This document shows positions 36,822 to 45,480 of a stretch of 64,000 nt of DNA, piece by piece. Position numbers and translations under genes: made by a program. The notes beneath the pieces were generated by a model. It saw nothing but the letters and a program-made list of their open reading frames with translations. It was not told the DNA's origin and did no database searches. Where the stretch lies: assembly GCA_004134985.1 (NCBI GenBank), contig REGQ01000002.1, forward strand, positions 275,232 through 339,231. Reading direction: 5' to 3'. The stretch comes from Paenibacillaceae bacterium. GTDB lineage: Bacteria > Bacillota > Bacilli > Paenibacillales > Paenibacillaceae. Every line of letters starts with the position of its first letter. The stretch's first letter is position 1.

Positions 36822-36872
36822 CAAATTACGCCTCCTGTTAATCCGGTTCGTGAATGACCGTTGTTGGAATGG

Positions 36873-37349
36873 TTATGAATTTTGCAAACGAAGATAGCCG
36901 TTCATCATCGCGATCCGCCATGGCAGAATCATTCCGAGCGCAAGCAAGTAGAAGATCGCGCCAGTCTGCGGGACCGTCATATACTGCTCGATAATGCCGT
37001 GCATTGACAAGCGTATCCCGAGCAGTAAAATCATAATGATAATGAAAACCTTGGAACGGATGACATATACATTGGATTGCTTGCGCTCCATTCTTGTCGT
37101 AACAATTAATGGAAAAGCGAAAATAAGCAACCCGCTGCAAAATGCTGAAAATCCCCACACGACCGGTATACGCATCTCAGGTATGATGAACATTATAAAG
37201 CCGCTCGCCATTGCTAGCGGCGGAATAATAATCTTCTTGAGAGACACCGGTTTCTGGGCCGCTTTCATTCGCAGAAAAATCAGAGCGATCCCGGCAATCA
37301 GGGAAAACACTAAATATCCGATTTGCATGCCGTGCGAAAATTGCAGCAT
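36873..37349 (-). CDS. CcdC-like integral membrane protein
   Basis: 158 residues with about five membrane helices (IGYLVFSLIAGIALIFL, IIIPPLAMASGFIMFIIP, VVWGFSAFCSGLLIFAFP, VFIIIMILLLGIRLSM, GAIFYLLALGMILPW). It matches the CcdC family, named for its place in the B. subtilis cytochrome c maturation locus but not essential there; function unknown. CGGAGG lies 10 bp before the ATG. Its stop is about 50 bp upstream of fumC in the same direction. Confidence 0.82.
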   Translation of the reverse strand: MLQFSHGMQIGYLVFSLIAGIALIFLRMKAAQKPVSLKKIIIPPLAMASGFIMFIIPEMRIPVVWGFSAFCSGLLIFAFPLIVTTRMERKQSNVYVIRSKVFIIIMILLLGIRLSMHGIIEQYMTVPQTGAIFYLLALGMILPWRIAMMNGYLRLQNS

Positions 37350-37571
37350 TGTTATCTACCTCCGTCATTACGCAATCATGATCCATTTCTTCTATGGTAC
37401 TGTATTCTTGCCCAAACTACAATTATTTAAGAGCCTGCAGAGCAATAAAACAGGCCCCCGTTTGCACAAATATTTATTTTAAGTTAATATACTTTATATA
37501 GTTTATTTACTTTGTATGGATTACCTTTTGATTGCGGCATGCTACAATAGAAAGATAAAGGGGTGAGATGC

Positions 37572-37880
37572 GTGGATTACTCGAAAATGTGCCCAAAATA
37601 CGAACTCGCAGCGGAGCTGCTGGGTAAGAAATGGACCGGATTAATTGTACGCGTATTGCTCGGCGGTCCCAAGCGATTTAAGGAGATAAAAGAACAAATC
37701 CCCGAAATGAGCGACAAAATGTTGACGGATCGAATGAAAGAACTCGAAACACTGGATATCGTCAAACGTTCGGTCTATCCTGAAATGCCAGTCCGGATCG
37801 AATATGAGCTGACAGCGAAAGGAAAAGGTCTCCAGCCTGTCATCCTGTCGATTCAGGAATGGGGCGAGCATTGGATGTAG
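37572..37880 (+). CDS. HxlR-family winged-helix regulator
   Basis: 102 residues from the GTG at 37572, with AAAGGGG 8 bp upstream (an in-frame GTG three codons earlier overlaps that site). Family marks: VDYSKMCPKYELAAELLGKKW with the conserved Cys that may sense thiol or electrophile stress, then GGPKRFKEI, MSDKMLTDRMKELE and YELTAKGKGLQPV. A single gene without an adjacent target, so the regulon is unknown. Confidence 0.92.
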   Translation: MDYSKMCPKYELAAELLGKKWTGLIVRVLLGGPKRFKEIKEQIPEMSDKMLTDRMKELETLDIVKRSVYPEMPVRIEYELTAKGKGLQPVILSIQEWGEHWM

Positions 37881-37957
37881 CGGTCTTCCCGAGACCGTTC
37901 CATTCGACAAGCAACGCGAGGCTTCCACTCTCAAGGCAGCGGGCGCGGGTGACAGCG

Positions 37958-38150
37958 GACGGTGACATTGATGCGGCAAGGCTTGGGTTAAGCAAGCGTG
38001 ATATCGAACAGCGAGGCTCGGTGAACAGTCGACGGTGACATTGATGCGGCAAGGCTTGGGTTAAGCAAGCGATGATATCGAACAGCGAGGCACAGTGAAC
38101 AGCCGACGATGGCATTGATGCGGCAAGGCTTGGGTAAGTAGTCGATGGCA
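37958..38150. repeat. 73/74-bp tandem repeat, about 2.6 copies
   Basis: Units begin with GACGGTGACATTGATGCGGC at 37958 and 38031 (73 bp apart) and with a degenerate version at 38105 (74 bp later), the last being truncated. They are nearly identical over GCAAGGCTTGGGTTAAGCAA and ATATCGAACAGCGAGGC. No coding potential is kept, because 73 and 74 are not multiples of three. Confidence 0.85.
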
Positions 38151-38232
38151 ATTTTACGGTAGTTCGAAGACAGAGATAATAATGGGAATATAAGCAAAAG
38201 TAGAGTATACATATTGACAGCCTTATATTCCG

Positions 38233-38270
38233 AAAAAAACCTGTGAAGCAGAAGCTTCACAGGTTTTTTT
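38233..38270. terminator. Bidirectional rho-independent terminator
   Basis: ACCTGTGAAGC / GCTTCACAGGT stem flanked by A-runs and T-runs on both sides. Confidence 0.85.
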
Positions 38271-38296
38271 CGGATTTGCGCCGCATTAGGGAACGC

Positions 38297-38352
38297 TTGA
38301 CAAATGACCTGCGATTTCGGTAATATAATTTTATAATTGATAATCATTTTCA
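38297..38352 (+). promoter_or_regulatory. Orphan Fur-box promoter
   Basis: TTGACA (38297-38302), 18-bp spacer, TAATAT (38321-38326; TATAAT overlaps at 38324-38329), then TGATAATCATTTTCA (38338-38352), matching the 7-1-7 Fur consensus TGATAATNATTATCA at all but one base. It points rightward, but no ribosome binding site or gene follows before the convergent sdhB end. Candidate iron-controlled small RNA, or a relic promoter. Confidence 0.65.
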
Positions 38353-38420
38353 ATGAAAAATTGGATGCTAAATTGGTTTCAGGGCAAAAGCTCGCCATCC
38401 GCAGGCTCAAACGGACAGAC

Positions 38421-38580
38421 GTTCCGCTATTGGCCCGAAAACTGTATCTTTTGAGGTTTTGGAGGACACACGTTCCGCTATTTGCAAGAAAACTCGCAAT
38501 TTCAGGCACTTTTATCACATATAACGGAACTGGTGGCCGCGAAAGTTTCATTTCACCCTATTTTTGCGAAATAACGGAAT
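38421..38580. repeat. Phased GTTCCGYTATT motif array
   Basis: Four copies of an 11-bp motif: plus strand at 38421-38431 and 38472-38482, minus strand at 38520-38530 and 38570-38580, spaced 51, 48 and 50 bp. Flanks of each like-oriented pair also match (GAAAACT after the first two, TGGCCGC beside the last two), so the whole has a head-to-head symmetric design. Confidence 0.75.
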
Positions 38581-38625
38581 CTCTGGCCGCTCAGCCATGC
38601 TCGCCAATGGCAGAGAACAGCAAGA

Positions 38626-38658
38626 CACAAAAACGACCCTGCCAGTTCCATTGGCAGG
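38626..38658 (-). terminator. Rho-independent terminator of sdhCAB
   Basis: Minus strand CCTGCCA-N7-TGGCAGG followed by GTCGTTTTTGTG; about 40 bp after sdhB. Confidence 0.8.
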
Positions 38659-38697
38659 ATCGATCGGTTCTCATTTTGACTTCGCATGGCCAGTTTA

Positions 38698-39462
38698 TTA
38701 CATTCCGAGCCATTTCTTGAAGATTTGTTTTGTTGTATCCTTGTTCATCGCTGCGATTGAAGTCGTGAGCGGAATGCCTTTAGGACATGCGCGTACACAG
38801 TTCTGCGAGTTGCCGCAGCCTTCGATGCCGCCATCTTCCATCAAAGCGTCAAGCCGCTCTCCTGCGTTCATTTCACCCGTTGGATGAGCATTGAACAAAC
38901 GAACTTGGGAAAGTGCCGCAGGTCCGATGAAGCTGTTGCGATCATTGACGTTCGGGCAAGCTTCCAGGCAGACACCGCAAGTCATGCATTTGGACAATTC
39001 GTAAGCCCACTGACGCTTCTGCTCCGGCATCCGCGGTCCAGGACCAAGATCATAGGTGCCGTCAATTGGAATCCATGCTTTGACGCGTTTGAGCGCGCCG
39101 AACATTCTCTCACGATTGACGACGAGATCCCGCACAATCGGGAAAGTGCGCATTGGCTCCAGACGAATCGGCTGCTCCAGCTTGTCAAGCAGTGCGGTGC
39201 ACGCCTGACGCGGTTTGCCGTTAACGATCATGGAACAAGCGCCGCATACTTCTTCAAGACAGTTGGAATCCCAGCATACGGGTGCTGTGTTCTCGCCGTC
39301 CTGTTTTCTCGGGTTACGCTGAATTTCCATCAATGCGCTGATTACGTTCATGTTAGGACGATAAGGAATCTCGAAGGATTCCGTATAAGGCTTGGAATCC
39401 GGGCGGTCCTGCCGGGTGATAATCAGCTTGATTGTTTTTTGCGCTGCAGTTGTTTCCGCCAT
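38698..39462 (-). CDS. sdhB: Succinate dehydrogenase iron-sulfur subunit
   Basis: 254 residues. Carries the three Fe-S clusters linking the flavoprotein to the quinone site: 2Fe-2S ligands in CWDSNCLEEVCGACSM with a later QAC, 4Fe-4S in CMTCGVCLEACPN and 3Fe-4S in CGNSQNCVRACPKGIP. The Bacillus-type NCLEEVCGACSM sequence fits a menaquinone-reducing enzyme. The ATG has AGGAG 8 bp before it and follows sdhA by 2 bp. Last gene of sdhCAB. Confidence 0.97.
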   Translation of the reverse strand: MAETTAAQKTIKLIITRQDRPDSKPYTESFEIPYRPNMNVISALMEIQRNPRKQDGENTAPVCWDSNCLEEVCGACSMIVNGKPRQACTALLDKLEQPIRLEPMRTFPIVRDLVVNRERMFGALKRVKAWIPIDGTYDLGPGPRMPEQKRQWAYELSKCMTCGVCLEACPNVNDRNSFIGPAALSQVRLFNAHPTGEMNAGERLDALMEDGGIEGCGNSQNCVRACPKGIPLTTSIAAMNKDTTKQIFKKWLGM

Positions 39463-39464
39463 CG

Positions 39465-41222
39465 TTAGTCTCCTTTCTTCTTATCAGACGTGTAATCGCG
39501 TTTACGTGGAGGAATCAAGGAAACATCGATGTCTTCATACGAAATTTTCGGTCCTTCCTTGGTCCATGACGCGATTGTTGTCTTCATGAATTTGTCGTCA
39601 TTCCGCTCCGTGAAGTCAGGCTTGTAGTGCGCTCCGCGGCTCTCGTCACGCAACAATGCACCAAGTGTCATCGCTTCAGAAAGCTCAAGCATGTTCCAAA
39701 GCTGGCGAGTGAAGGCCACACCGGCATTGTTCCATGAAGCAGTATCATTAATGCTGATATTGTTGTAGCGCTGCTTCAGCTCTTTAATTTTATCGATTGT
39801 TTCTTTCAGCTTGTCATTGTAGCGAACGACCGTCATGTTGTTGGTCATCCATTCACCAAGCTCGCGGTGCAGCACATATGCATTTTCTGTACCGTTCATG
39901 CCAATGATGTGGTTGTACTTGTCTGTCTGGCGTTTCTTCTCGCTGTCAAACACTTTCGAAGAAATATCTTCCGCTGACTTCTTCAGCCCACGGATATATT
40001 CGACGGCTTTCGGTCCGGCCACCATGCCGCCATAAATTGCAGACAGCAGTGAATTCGCTCCTAGACGGTTAGCGCCGTGATATTGATACTCGCATTCTCC
40101 AGCTGCGAACAGCCCCGGAATGTTAGTCATCTGATTATAATCGACCCACATGCCGCCCATGGAATAATGGACCGCCGGGAAAATTTTCATCGGAATTTTG
40201 CGCGGGTCATCGCCCATGAATTTCTCGTAAATCTCAATAATGCCGCCAAGCTTGACATCGAGTTCCTTCGGATCTTTATGGGACAGGTCAAGATATACCA
40301 TGTTCTCGCCGTTGACGCCGAGCTTCATATCTACGCACACACTGAAAATTTCGCGTGTAGCAATGTCCCTTGGTACAAGGTTTCCGTAGGCAGGATATTT
40401 CTCTTCGAGGAAATACCACGGTTTGCCGTCCTTGTAGGTCCAGATTCTGCCGCCTTCGCCCCGTGCGGACTCAGACATCAACCGAAGTTTGTCGTCGCCC
40501 GGAATCGCTGTCGGGTGAATTTGGATAAATTCGCCGTTAGCATAATTAACGCCTTGCTGATAAACCGCACTTGCTGCCGTACCGGTATTGATAACGGAGT
40601 TCGTAGACTTCCCGAAAATAATACCAGGTCCGCCTGTCGCCAAAATAACCGCGTCAGCTGCAATCGTATGAACTTCCATCGAACGCAAATCCTGCGCCGA
40701 TACACCACGGCAAATGCCTTCATCATCAAGCACTGCGCCAAGGAATTCCCAATGCTCATATTTGGTGACCAGTCCGGCCGTTTCCCAGCGCCGTACCTGC
40801 TCGTCCAATGCATACAAAAGTTGTTGCCCTGTCGTAGCACCTGCAAAAGCAGTGCGGTGATATTTGGTTCCCCCGAAGCGGCGGAAATCCAGAAGACCTT
40901 CCGGTGTCCGGTTGAACATGACGCCCATCCGGTCCATCAAGTGAATGATTCCTGGTGCTGCATCACACATTGCTTTGACAGGAGGCTGGTTGGCAAGAAA
41001 ATCGCCGCCATATACCGTATCGTCAAAATGCTCCCAGGTGGAGTCCCCTTCCCCCTTCGTGTTTACAGCGCCATTGATTCCGCCCTGCGCACAAACAGAA
41101 TGAGACCGCTTAACAGGCACAATAGAGAACAAATCGACATGCATTCCCGCTTCCGCTGCTTTAATCGCCGCCATCAACCCCGCGAGGCCGCCACCGACGA
41201 TAATTACTTTGTTCTTAGCCAT
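39465..41222 (-). CDS. sdhA: Succinate dehydrogenase flavoprotein subunit
   Basis: 585 residues. FAD-binding dinucleotide fold at the N-terminus (IIVGGGLAGLMAAIKAAEAG), the covalent-FAD His in RSHSVCAQGGINGAV, substrate residues in the SARGEGGRIW region, and GANRLGANSLLSAIYGG near residue 385. It oxidises succinate to fumarate at the inner face of the membrane. Second gene of sdhCAB, 38 bp after sdhC. The protein matches the Gram-positive SdhA type. Confidence 0.97.
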   Translation of the reverse strand: MAKNKVIIVGGGLAGLMAAIKAAEAGMHVDLFSIVPVKRSHSVCAQGGINGAVNTKGEGDSTWEHFDDTVYGGDFLANQPPVKAMCDAAPGIIHLMDRMGVMFNRTPEGLLDFRRFGGTKYHRTAFAGATTGQQLLYALDEQVRRWETAGLVTKYEHWEFLGAVLDDEGICRGVSAQDLRSMEVHTIAADAVILATGGPGIIFGKSTNSVINTGTAASAVYQQGVNYANGEFIQIHPTAIPGDDKLRLMSESARGEGGRIWTYKDGKPWYFLEEKYPAYGNLVPRDIATREIFSVCVDMKLGVNGENMVYLDLSHKDPKELDVKLGGIIEIYEKFMGDDPRKIPMKIFPAVHYSMGGMWVDYNQMTNIPGLFAAGECEYQYHGANRLGANSLLSAIYGGMVAGPKAVEYIRGLKKSAEDISSKVFDSEKKRQTDKYNHIIGMNGTENAYVLHRELGEWMTNNMTVVRYNDKLKETIDKIKELKQRYNNISINDTASWNNAGVAFTRQLWNMLELSEAMTLGALLRDESRGAHYKPDFTERNDDKFMKTTIASWTKEGPKISYEDIDVSLIPPRKRDYTSDKKKGD

Positions 41223-41260
41223 TTGCTTTCGCTCCTTGTCTTCATAACTCGAATTTTCAT

Positions 41261-41929
41261 CTACAGCAGGCCGACTGAATTCAGCGAAGCTGCTGCAGCC
41301 TGAAACTCATCGCCGCGGAAAACATTTAGCGTCATCAGGAACATTGCAGTCAGGATGACGAACACGATCATCCATATATAAGAAGAGATTCGCTGCGCCC
41401 GTGGTCCAATCGTAATTCCCCAACTGACAAGAAATGCCCACATACCGTTACTAAAGTGGAATACTGCTGAAATTACACCGATGACATAAAATACGAAGAA
41501 AAACGGATTATTGGCAATCTCATGCATGACCGATCCGAGTTCTCCGTGAGTCACCTCGCCCAGATACACCTGAAACCGCGTCTGGTAAACGTGCCAAAAT
41601 ACAAAAATGAAAGTAATGACGCCTGAGATGCGCTGCAAAGCAAACGCCCAGTTACGTCCATAAGAAAATTTTGCTGTGTTCAAGTTCGACTGATACGCAA
41701 TATAAAGACCGTATATGCCGTGAAACAGCAATGGCAAGTAAATGCCGACAAACTCCAATACCGGAACCAATGGTAAACTGTTCAAAAAGTTCACGGCATT
41801 TTGAAACCCTTGAGGCCCCCTCTCAACAGCGGAAAAGTTAGATACCGCATGTTGAACAAGAAACAGGCTGAGCGGGATTACCCCGAGCAGTGAGTGAATC
41901 TTGCGCGAGTAATACGAATTCCCTTTCAT
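41261..41929 (-). CDS. sdhC: Succinate dehydrogenase cytochrome b558 subunit
   Basis: 222 residues with five predicted membrane helices, the single-subunit di-heme anchor typical of Bacillus-type enzymes. Heme-ligand histidines are present in VQHAVSNFSAV, HGIYGLYIA, FWHVYQTRF and FHFSNGMWAF. GGAG lies upstream of the ATG at 41929. First gene of the operon; a good sigma-A promoter is at 41979-42007. It transfers electrons from SdhB to menaquinone. In B. subtilis this operon is repressed after transcription by the Fur-controlled RNA FsrA. Confidence 0.96.
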   Translation of the reverse strand: MKGNSYYSRKIHSLLGVIPLSLFLVQHAVSNFSAVERGPQGFQNAVNFLNSLPLVPVLEFVGIYLPLLFHGIYGLYIAYQSNLNTAKFSYGRNWAFALQRISGVITFIFVFWHVYQTRFQVYLGEVTHGELGSVMHEIANNPFFFVFYVIGVISAVFHFSNGMWAFLVSWGITIGPRAQRISSYIWMIVFVILTAMFLMTLNVFRGDEFQAAAASLNSVGLL

Positions 41930-41978
41930 AACGTTAGCGTTCTCCTTTCAGACTGGACGTGCAGTAAAACCAAATACC

Positions 41979-42007
41979 ATTTTAACCCTCGCCTGCAAGA
42001 GCGTCAA
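41979..42007 (-). promoter_or_regulatory. Sigma-A promoter of sdhCAB
   Basis: Minus strand TTGACG (42002-42007), 17-bp spacer, TAAAAT (41979-41984), about 50 bp upstream of the sdhC start. Confidence 0.75.
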
Positions 42008-42026
42008 TACAAAGCTCGACAAATGA

Positions 42027-42042
42027 TGTCACTTGTTTGACA
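42027..42042. promoter_or_regulatory. Dyad TGTCA-N6-TGACA in the sdhC-lysR divergent region
   Basis: TGTCACTTGTTTGACA is a perfect 5-6-5 inverted repeat lying about 20 bp upstream of the sdhC -35 box. Candidate operator for the divergent LysR protein or another dimeric regulator. Confidence 0.45.
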
Positions 42043-42167
42043 CACTTTCCATGGTACTCCTTTTTCGCTTATAATGGAACTGCTTATTCCGTATAATATG
42101 TTATAACGATTACGCATAAGTTAATATCTGGGCAATTGCTTTGCGGAGGAAAGGAGACATCCAAACC

Positions 42168-43076
42168 ATGCTGGAAGAAATGCACGTGTTCGCCACAGTA
42201 GTGGAACAGTCAAGTCTTAACCGAGCGTCGACCATGCTCAATTTGTCACAGCCGGCACTTTCAAGACGGATGGTTAAACTGGAGAATGAGCTTGGCGTCG
42301 AATTGTTTCGCCGGGTCGGCAAACGGCTGGAGCTTACTAAGATTGGACAGTTGACCTATGCGTATGCGCTTGAACTCAGGAGCATGCACCTGCGCTACCT
42401 GCAATCGGTGGCCGAGTTTCAATCGGGTGACCGCATTACACTTACCGTTGGAGCGAGTCTCACCACCTTGCAGACGACACTGCCTGATCTTATTCAAATT
42501 ATGACAGAAATCAAGCCGGAGCTTGATATAAAAGCGGTCACAGGCAAAACGCATGAAATTGTCTCACTGGTTCGTGAGCGTAAAGTTGATATCGGCGTGG
42601 TAGCTTCACAAATAAATGATCCGGCCTTGCGCTCGGTTGCGCTATTTGACGACCATCTGCAGCTTGTACTGCCGCGCAATCAATTTGTCAGCGAAAAAGC
42701 ACTGCCAACAATTGAAGATTTGAACAGTCTGCCCATGATTTTGTTCTCCAAAGGAACATGGTACCGCATCATGACCGACGAGTTGTTCAACCAATATCAT
42801 TTGGCGCCGGATGTACGGATGGAAATCGATTCATTCGAGGCGATTTTGCGGCTGCTGCAAACTTGCCGCGCTGCGACATTGCTGCCCAAATCCTATTTGC
42901 GGCAGCAACTGGTGGAGGACAATGAACTGTCGGTTATTCCCATCCGAGAACTTGAACAGACTAAGCGTACCACTTCCCTCATTGCCGCGCATCCGTCAGG
43001 AACGTCCGGTCCGCCCATTCATGCCTGGCTGGATGAAATCGCTGCTTATTATGCACGCATGCAGCATCACAGCTAA
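42168..43076 (+). CDS. LysR-family transcriptional regulator, divergent from sdhCAB
   Basis: 302 residues from MLEEMHVFATVVEQSSLNRA, with AAAGGAG 10 bp upstream; the open frame's earlier TTG would place that site inside the gene. Winged helix (LNLSQPALSRRMVKLENELG) plus an effector-binding domain (LTVGASLTTLQTTLPDLIQI). Divergence from sdhCAB, with a shared 238-bp control region, suggests that it regulates the operon or itself; whether it belongs to the citrate-responsive CcpC/CitR group cannot be decided by eye. Confidence 0.88.
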   Translation: MLEEMHVFATVVEQSSLNRASTMLNLSQPALSRRMVKLENELGVELFRRVGKRLELTKIGQLTYAYALELRSMHLRYLQSVAEFQSGDRITLTVGASLTTLQTTLPDLIQIMTEIKPELDIKAVTGKTHEIVSLVRERKVDIGVVASQINDPALRSVALFDDHLQLVLPRNQFVSEKALPTIEDLNSLPMILFSKGTWYRIMTDELFNQYHLAPDVRMEIDSFEAILRLLQTCRAATLLPKSYLRQQLVEDNELSVIPIRELEQTKRTTSLIAAHPSGTSGPPIHAWLDEIAAYYARMQHHS

Positions 43077-43218
43077 CAAAGCTGCTGACAGCCGTCTCTG
43101 CGCCTTCTCGGGCCGCAAATGCAATCCGTCGATTTCCTTATAGCTTTGACATCTTTGGCAAATTCAATGCTTTGCGAGGCGAAAGTTGAACCACAAATTA
43201 ACAGATTGAGGTGTTGCA

Positions 43219-44862
43219 ATGAACTCCCTGCAAATGGACCCACCATGGAAAAGAATGTTCTGGTTAGGTGCCATCGGCGCTGTTATCTACCTGCTCATCC
43301 AAATCATCCCCTCCTTTTCCAACAGCGATTACGCCGGAGGCAGCAGCAGTGTTATTGACAAACAGTATGCCGAGCAGCAAGCTGCTGCTTTTATAGAAGA
43401 GCAATTCGATGTCAAACCGACCTATGTTCATGCCCTGCACCAATCTGACCGGTTGCTTAGCGGCTATCTCGCCAAAGAAAAGCTGCTGGAATACTATGAA
43501 ACGACGTATGATCAAAACTTTCCTACCGATACCTTCCAAGTTGAAGTTCACACCCCGCGTCAAAACAGCGCCGGAAGTGAAACGATTTACTTCGTCTATC
43601 TGCACATGCAAACAGGAAAACCGGTAGCCTGGAACCGGCTTGGCAACACATTGACGGACGAGCAGAAGCAATCGAATTATGAGAAATCCGTCAAAGCAGC
43701 CAAAGCCGCTGCAGTTAAACAAGGCTTCTCGGTTGAGCAGCTTCGTGAACAACTGGAGCCGAGCAAGGACGGCACAATAATATTAGAAGTCATTGGCAGC
43801 AAAGCAGGCGAGGCGCAATTAAACTTGCATATGCGCACCGTTTTGGATGAAACCGGACAGGATCGTATCGTCACCTTCAAACCTGCATTTGTTGTGCCGC
43901 AAGGCTATATTAACTATGTAGATCAACAGGACAAACTGGCGAACAGTCTCTCCGTGTGGGGATATTTTGTACTGACTGCCGTATTGTTTATTTTGTCGAT
44001 CATCTATGCTGTTGTTTACCGCCAGCATTCGTCGTTCAAGCGCGGTCTGGTGCTGACAGCTGTCTTCCTGGTGTTCTACATCATTAACAACTACAACTTA
44101 ACTGATGGCATTCGCGCCGGGTTCGGGGAAGATCCTGATGCAAAAGGGTTTATAGCCATTGCAGTTGCTGTCACCATACTGCTAACCATCGTAATGGCGG
44201 TATCTGTCTATTTCGCTCTTGTCGGAGGGGATGCGCTCTGGAGACAGATGGGGAAAAGCCGCTGGCCGCGTTTCAACGAGCCTGGCTACGGCGAGCATGT
44301 ATGGCAAAGCATGAAAATTTCCTACTTGCTGGCTTTTATGCTGCTTGGCATTCAGGCAATTATTTTTGTCGTATTGCAAGCGGGCATCGGAACATGGGCA
44401 ACAAGCGATGTCACCCAGTCACCTTACAACCTGAAAATGCTATGGATCTTTCCAATGCTGGCCTGGTGTGCCGCAATTTCTGAGGAAGCAGTCTATCGCC
44501 TGTTCGGAATCGGTCTGCTCCGCAAATGGTTGAGAAATCCGTTTATTGCTTCACTTATTCCAACGATGATCTGGGCGTTAGGCCATGTCACCTATCCGTT
44601 CTATCCGGCAACAACCAGACTGATCGAGCTTACGATAATGGGATTGATTTTAAGTTTCGCCTTCCTGCGATTCGGATTTGTGACCGCCGTGTTCACCCAT
44701 GCGATTTTAAACAGCATCATGATGTCCTTCATGCTGATAATTGTCGGGTCGCCGGTCAATGTTACCGCAGCGATAATTTATTTGATCCTCCCTATTATTA
44801 TTGCGTGGGTCATTAGAATATGGCACAAGCGCCGAGGGCACTCGGCAGTATTGACCGAGTAG
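43219..44862 (+). CDS. CPBP-family intramembrane glutamic protease with large N-terminal domain
   Basis: 547 residues. The C-terminal half has about seven membrane helices and the CPBP/Abi motifs: SEEAVYRLFGIGLLRKWL (EExxxR), WALGHVTYPFYP and FTHAILNSIMM. The N-terminal part has one membrane helix (about 14-32) followed by an extracytoplasmic domain of about 200 residues with no recognised fold (residues 45-240), much larger than in typical CPBP proteins. GAGGTG lies 6 bp before the ATG. Relatives process prenylated proteins or protect against self-produced peptides; the target here is unknown. The last 18 bp of the gene recur at 45480 in the adjoining repeat. Confidence 0.85.
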   Translation: MNSLQMDPPWKRMFWLGAIGAVIYLLIQIIPSFSNSDYAGGSSSVIDKQYAEQQAAAFIEEQFDVKPTYVHALHQSDRLLSGYLAKEKLLEYYETTYDQNFPTDTFQVEVHTPRQNSAGSETIYFVYLHMQTGKPVAWNRLGNTLTDEQKQSNYEKSVKAAKAAAVKQGFSVEQLREQLEPSKDGTIILEVIGSKAGEAQLNLHMRTVLDETGQDRIVTFKPAFVVPQGYINYVDQQDKLANSLSVWGYFVLTAVLFILSIIYAVVYRQHSSFKRGLVLTAVFLVFYIINNYNLTDGIRAGFGEDPDAKGFIAIAVAVTILLTIVMAVSVYFALVGGDALWRQMGKSRWPRFNEPGYGEHVWQSMKISYLLAFMLLGIQAIIFVVLQAGIGTWATSDVTQSPYNLKMLWIFPMLAWCAAISEEAVYRLFGIGLLRKWLRNPFIASLIPTMIWALGHVTYPFYPATTRLIELTIMGLILSFAFLRFGFVTAVFTHAILNSIMMSFMLIIVGSPVNVTAAIIYLILPIIIAWVIRIWHKRRGHSAVLTE

Positions 44863-45480
44863 CGGTCAACGCGCCCCCCGCGCCTTAAGACGCGGGTAGT
44901 GCCGTTGCGGGACGGCGCGGCCGCTGGAGACAGGCCGCTGGGCGCGCCTGGCTCTGCGCTGGCGTGAGCTGCGCAGGCGCGGCCGCTGGCGCGAGCCCGG
45001 CCGTTGGCGCGAGCGCGGCTCACCGGGGGCGCGGTAGCTTCTGCGGTGGCGCGAGCTCCGCTCACCGGGGCGCAGCAGCTTCTACGCGAGCGCGAGACTC
45101 GGCCCCACGGGGCGCGACAGCGTCTACGCGAGCGCGAGACTCGGCCCCACGGGGCGCGACTGCTCTGCGCTAGCGCGAGCGACAGCCGCTGGCGCTCTGC
45201 TCCCGTTGCTATTGACTGGACAAATCCTGCAAAAAGGCATGATTTTCACAAATTTTAGACGAAAACGATATAAATCCTGCTAAAGTGCAGGATTTCCCTC
45301 TTACATCATCTCCATCACCAACAATTCGGAATAAAATAATGCATTATCGCAGCAATTTTTTATATACACGCCAATTCGAGTCGTAAATCCTGCACTTTTG
45401 CAGCAATTCGCCGCGGCCAGCCTCTATTCCGCTAACTCCGATCTCAACTTTCGCCAAATTCGTACTTCTTATCTAACCAG
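44845..45480. repeat. Tandem intergenic module, copy A
   Basis: Starts within the last 18 bp of the CPBP gene (GCAGTATTGACCGAGTAG). It consists of a very GC-rich part (about 44863-45180) with minisatellites, e.g. a 42-bp unit repeated at 45081 and 45123 (TCTACGCGAGCGCGAGACTC), and an AT-rich 300-bp part (45181-45480) holding AAATCCTGC-N6-GCAGGATTT (45272-45295) and further ATCCTGC copies. Confidence 0.85.

Noticed and set aside
38345-38460. Short peptide gene directly behind the Fur box (ATG at about 38354)
   Set aside because: No ribosome binding site and the frame runs into repeat sequence.
38421-38580. CRISPR array or insertion-sequence ends
   Set aside because: The motif occurs in both orientations, is only 11 bp long, and no transposase or target duplication is visible.
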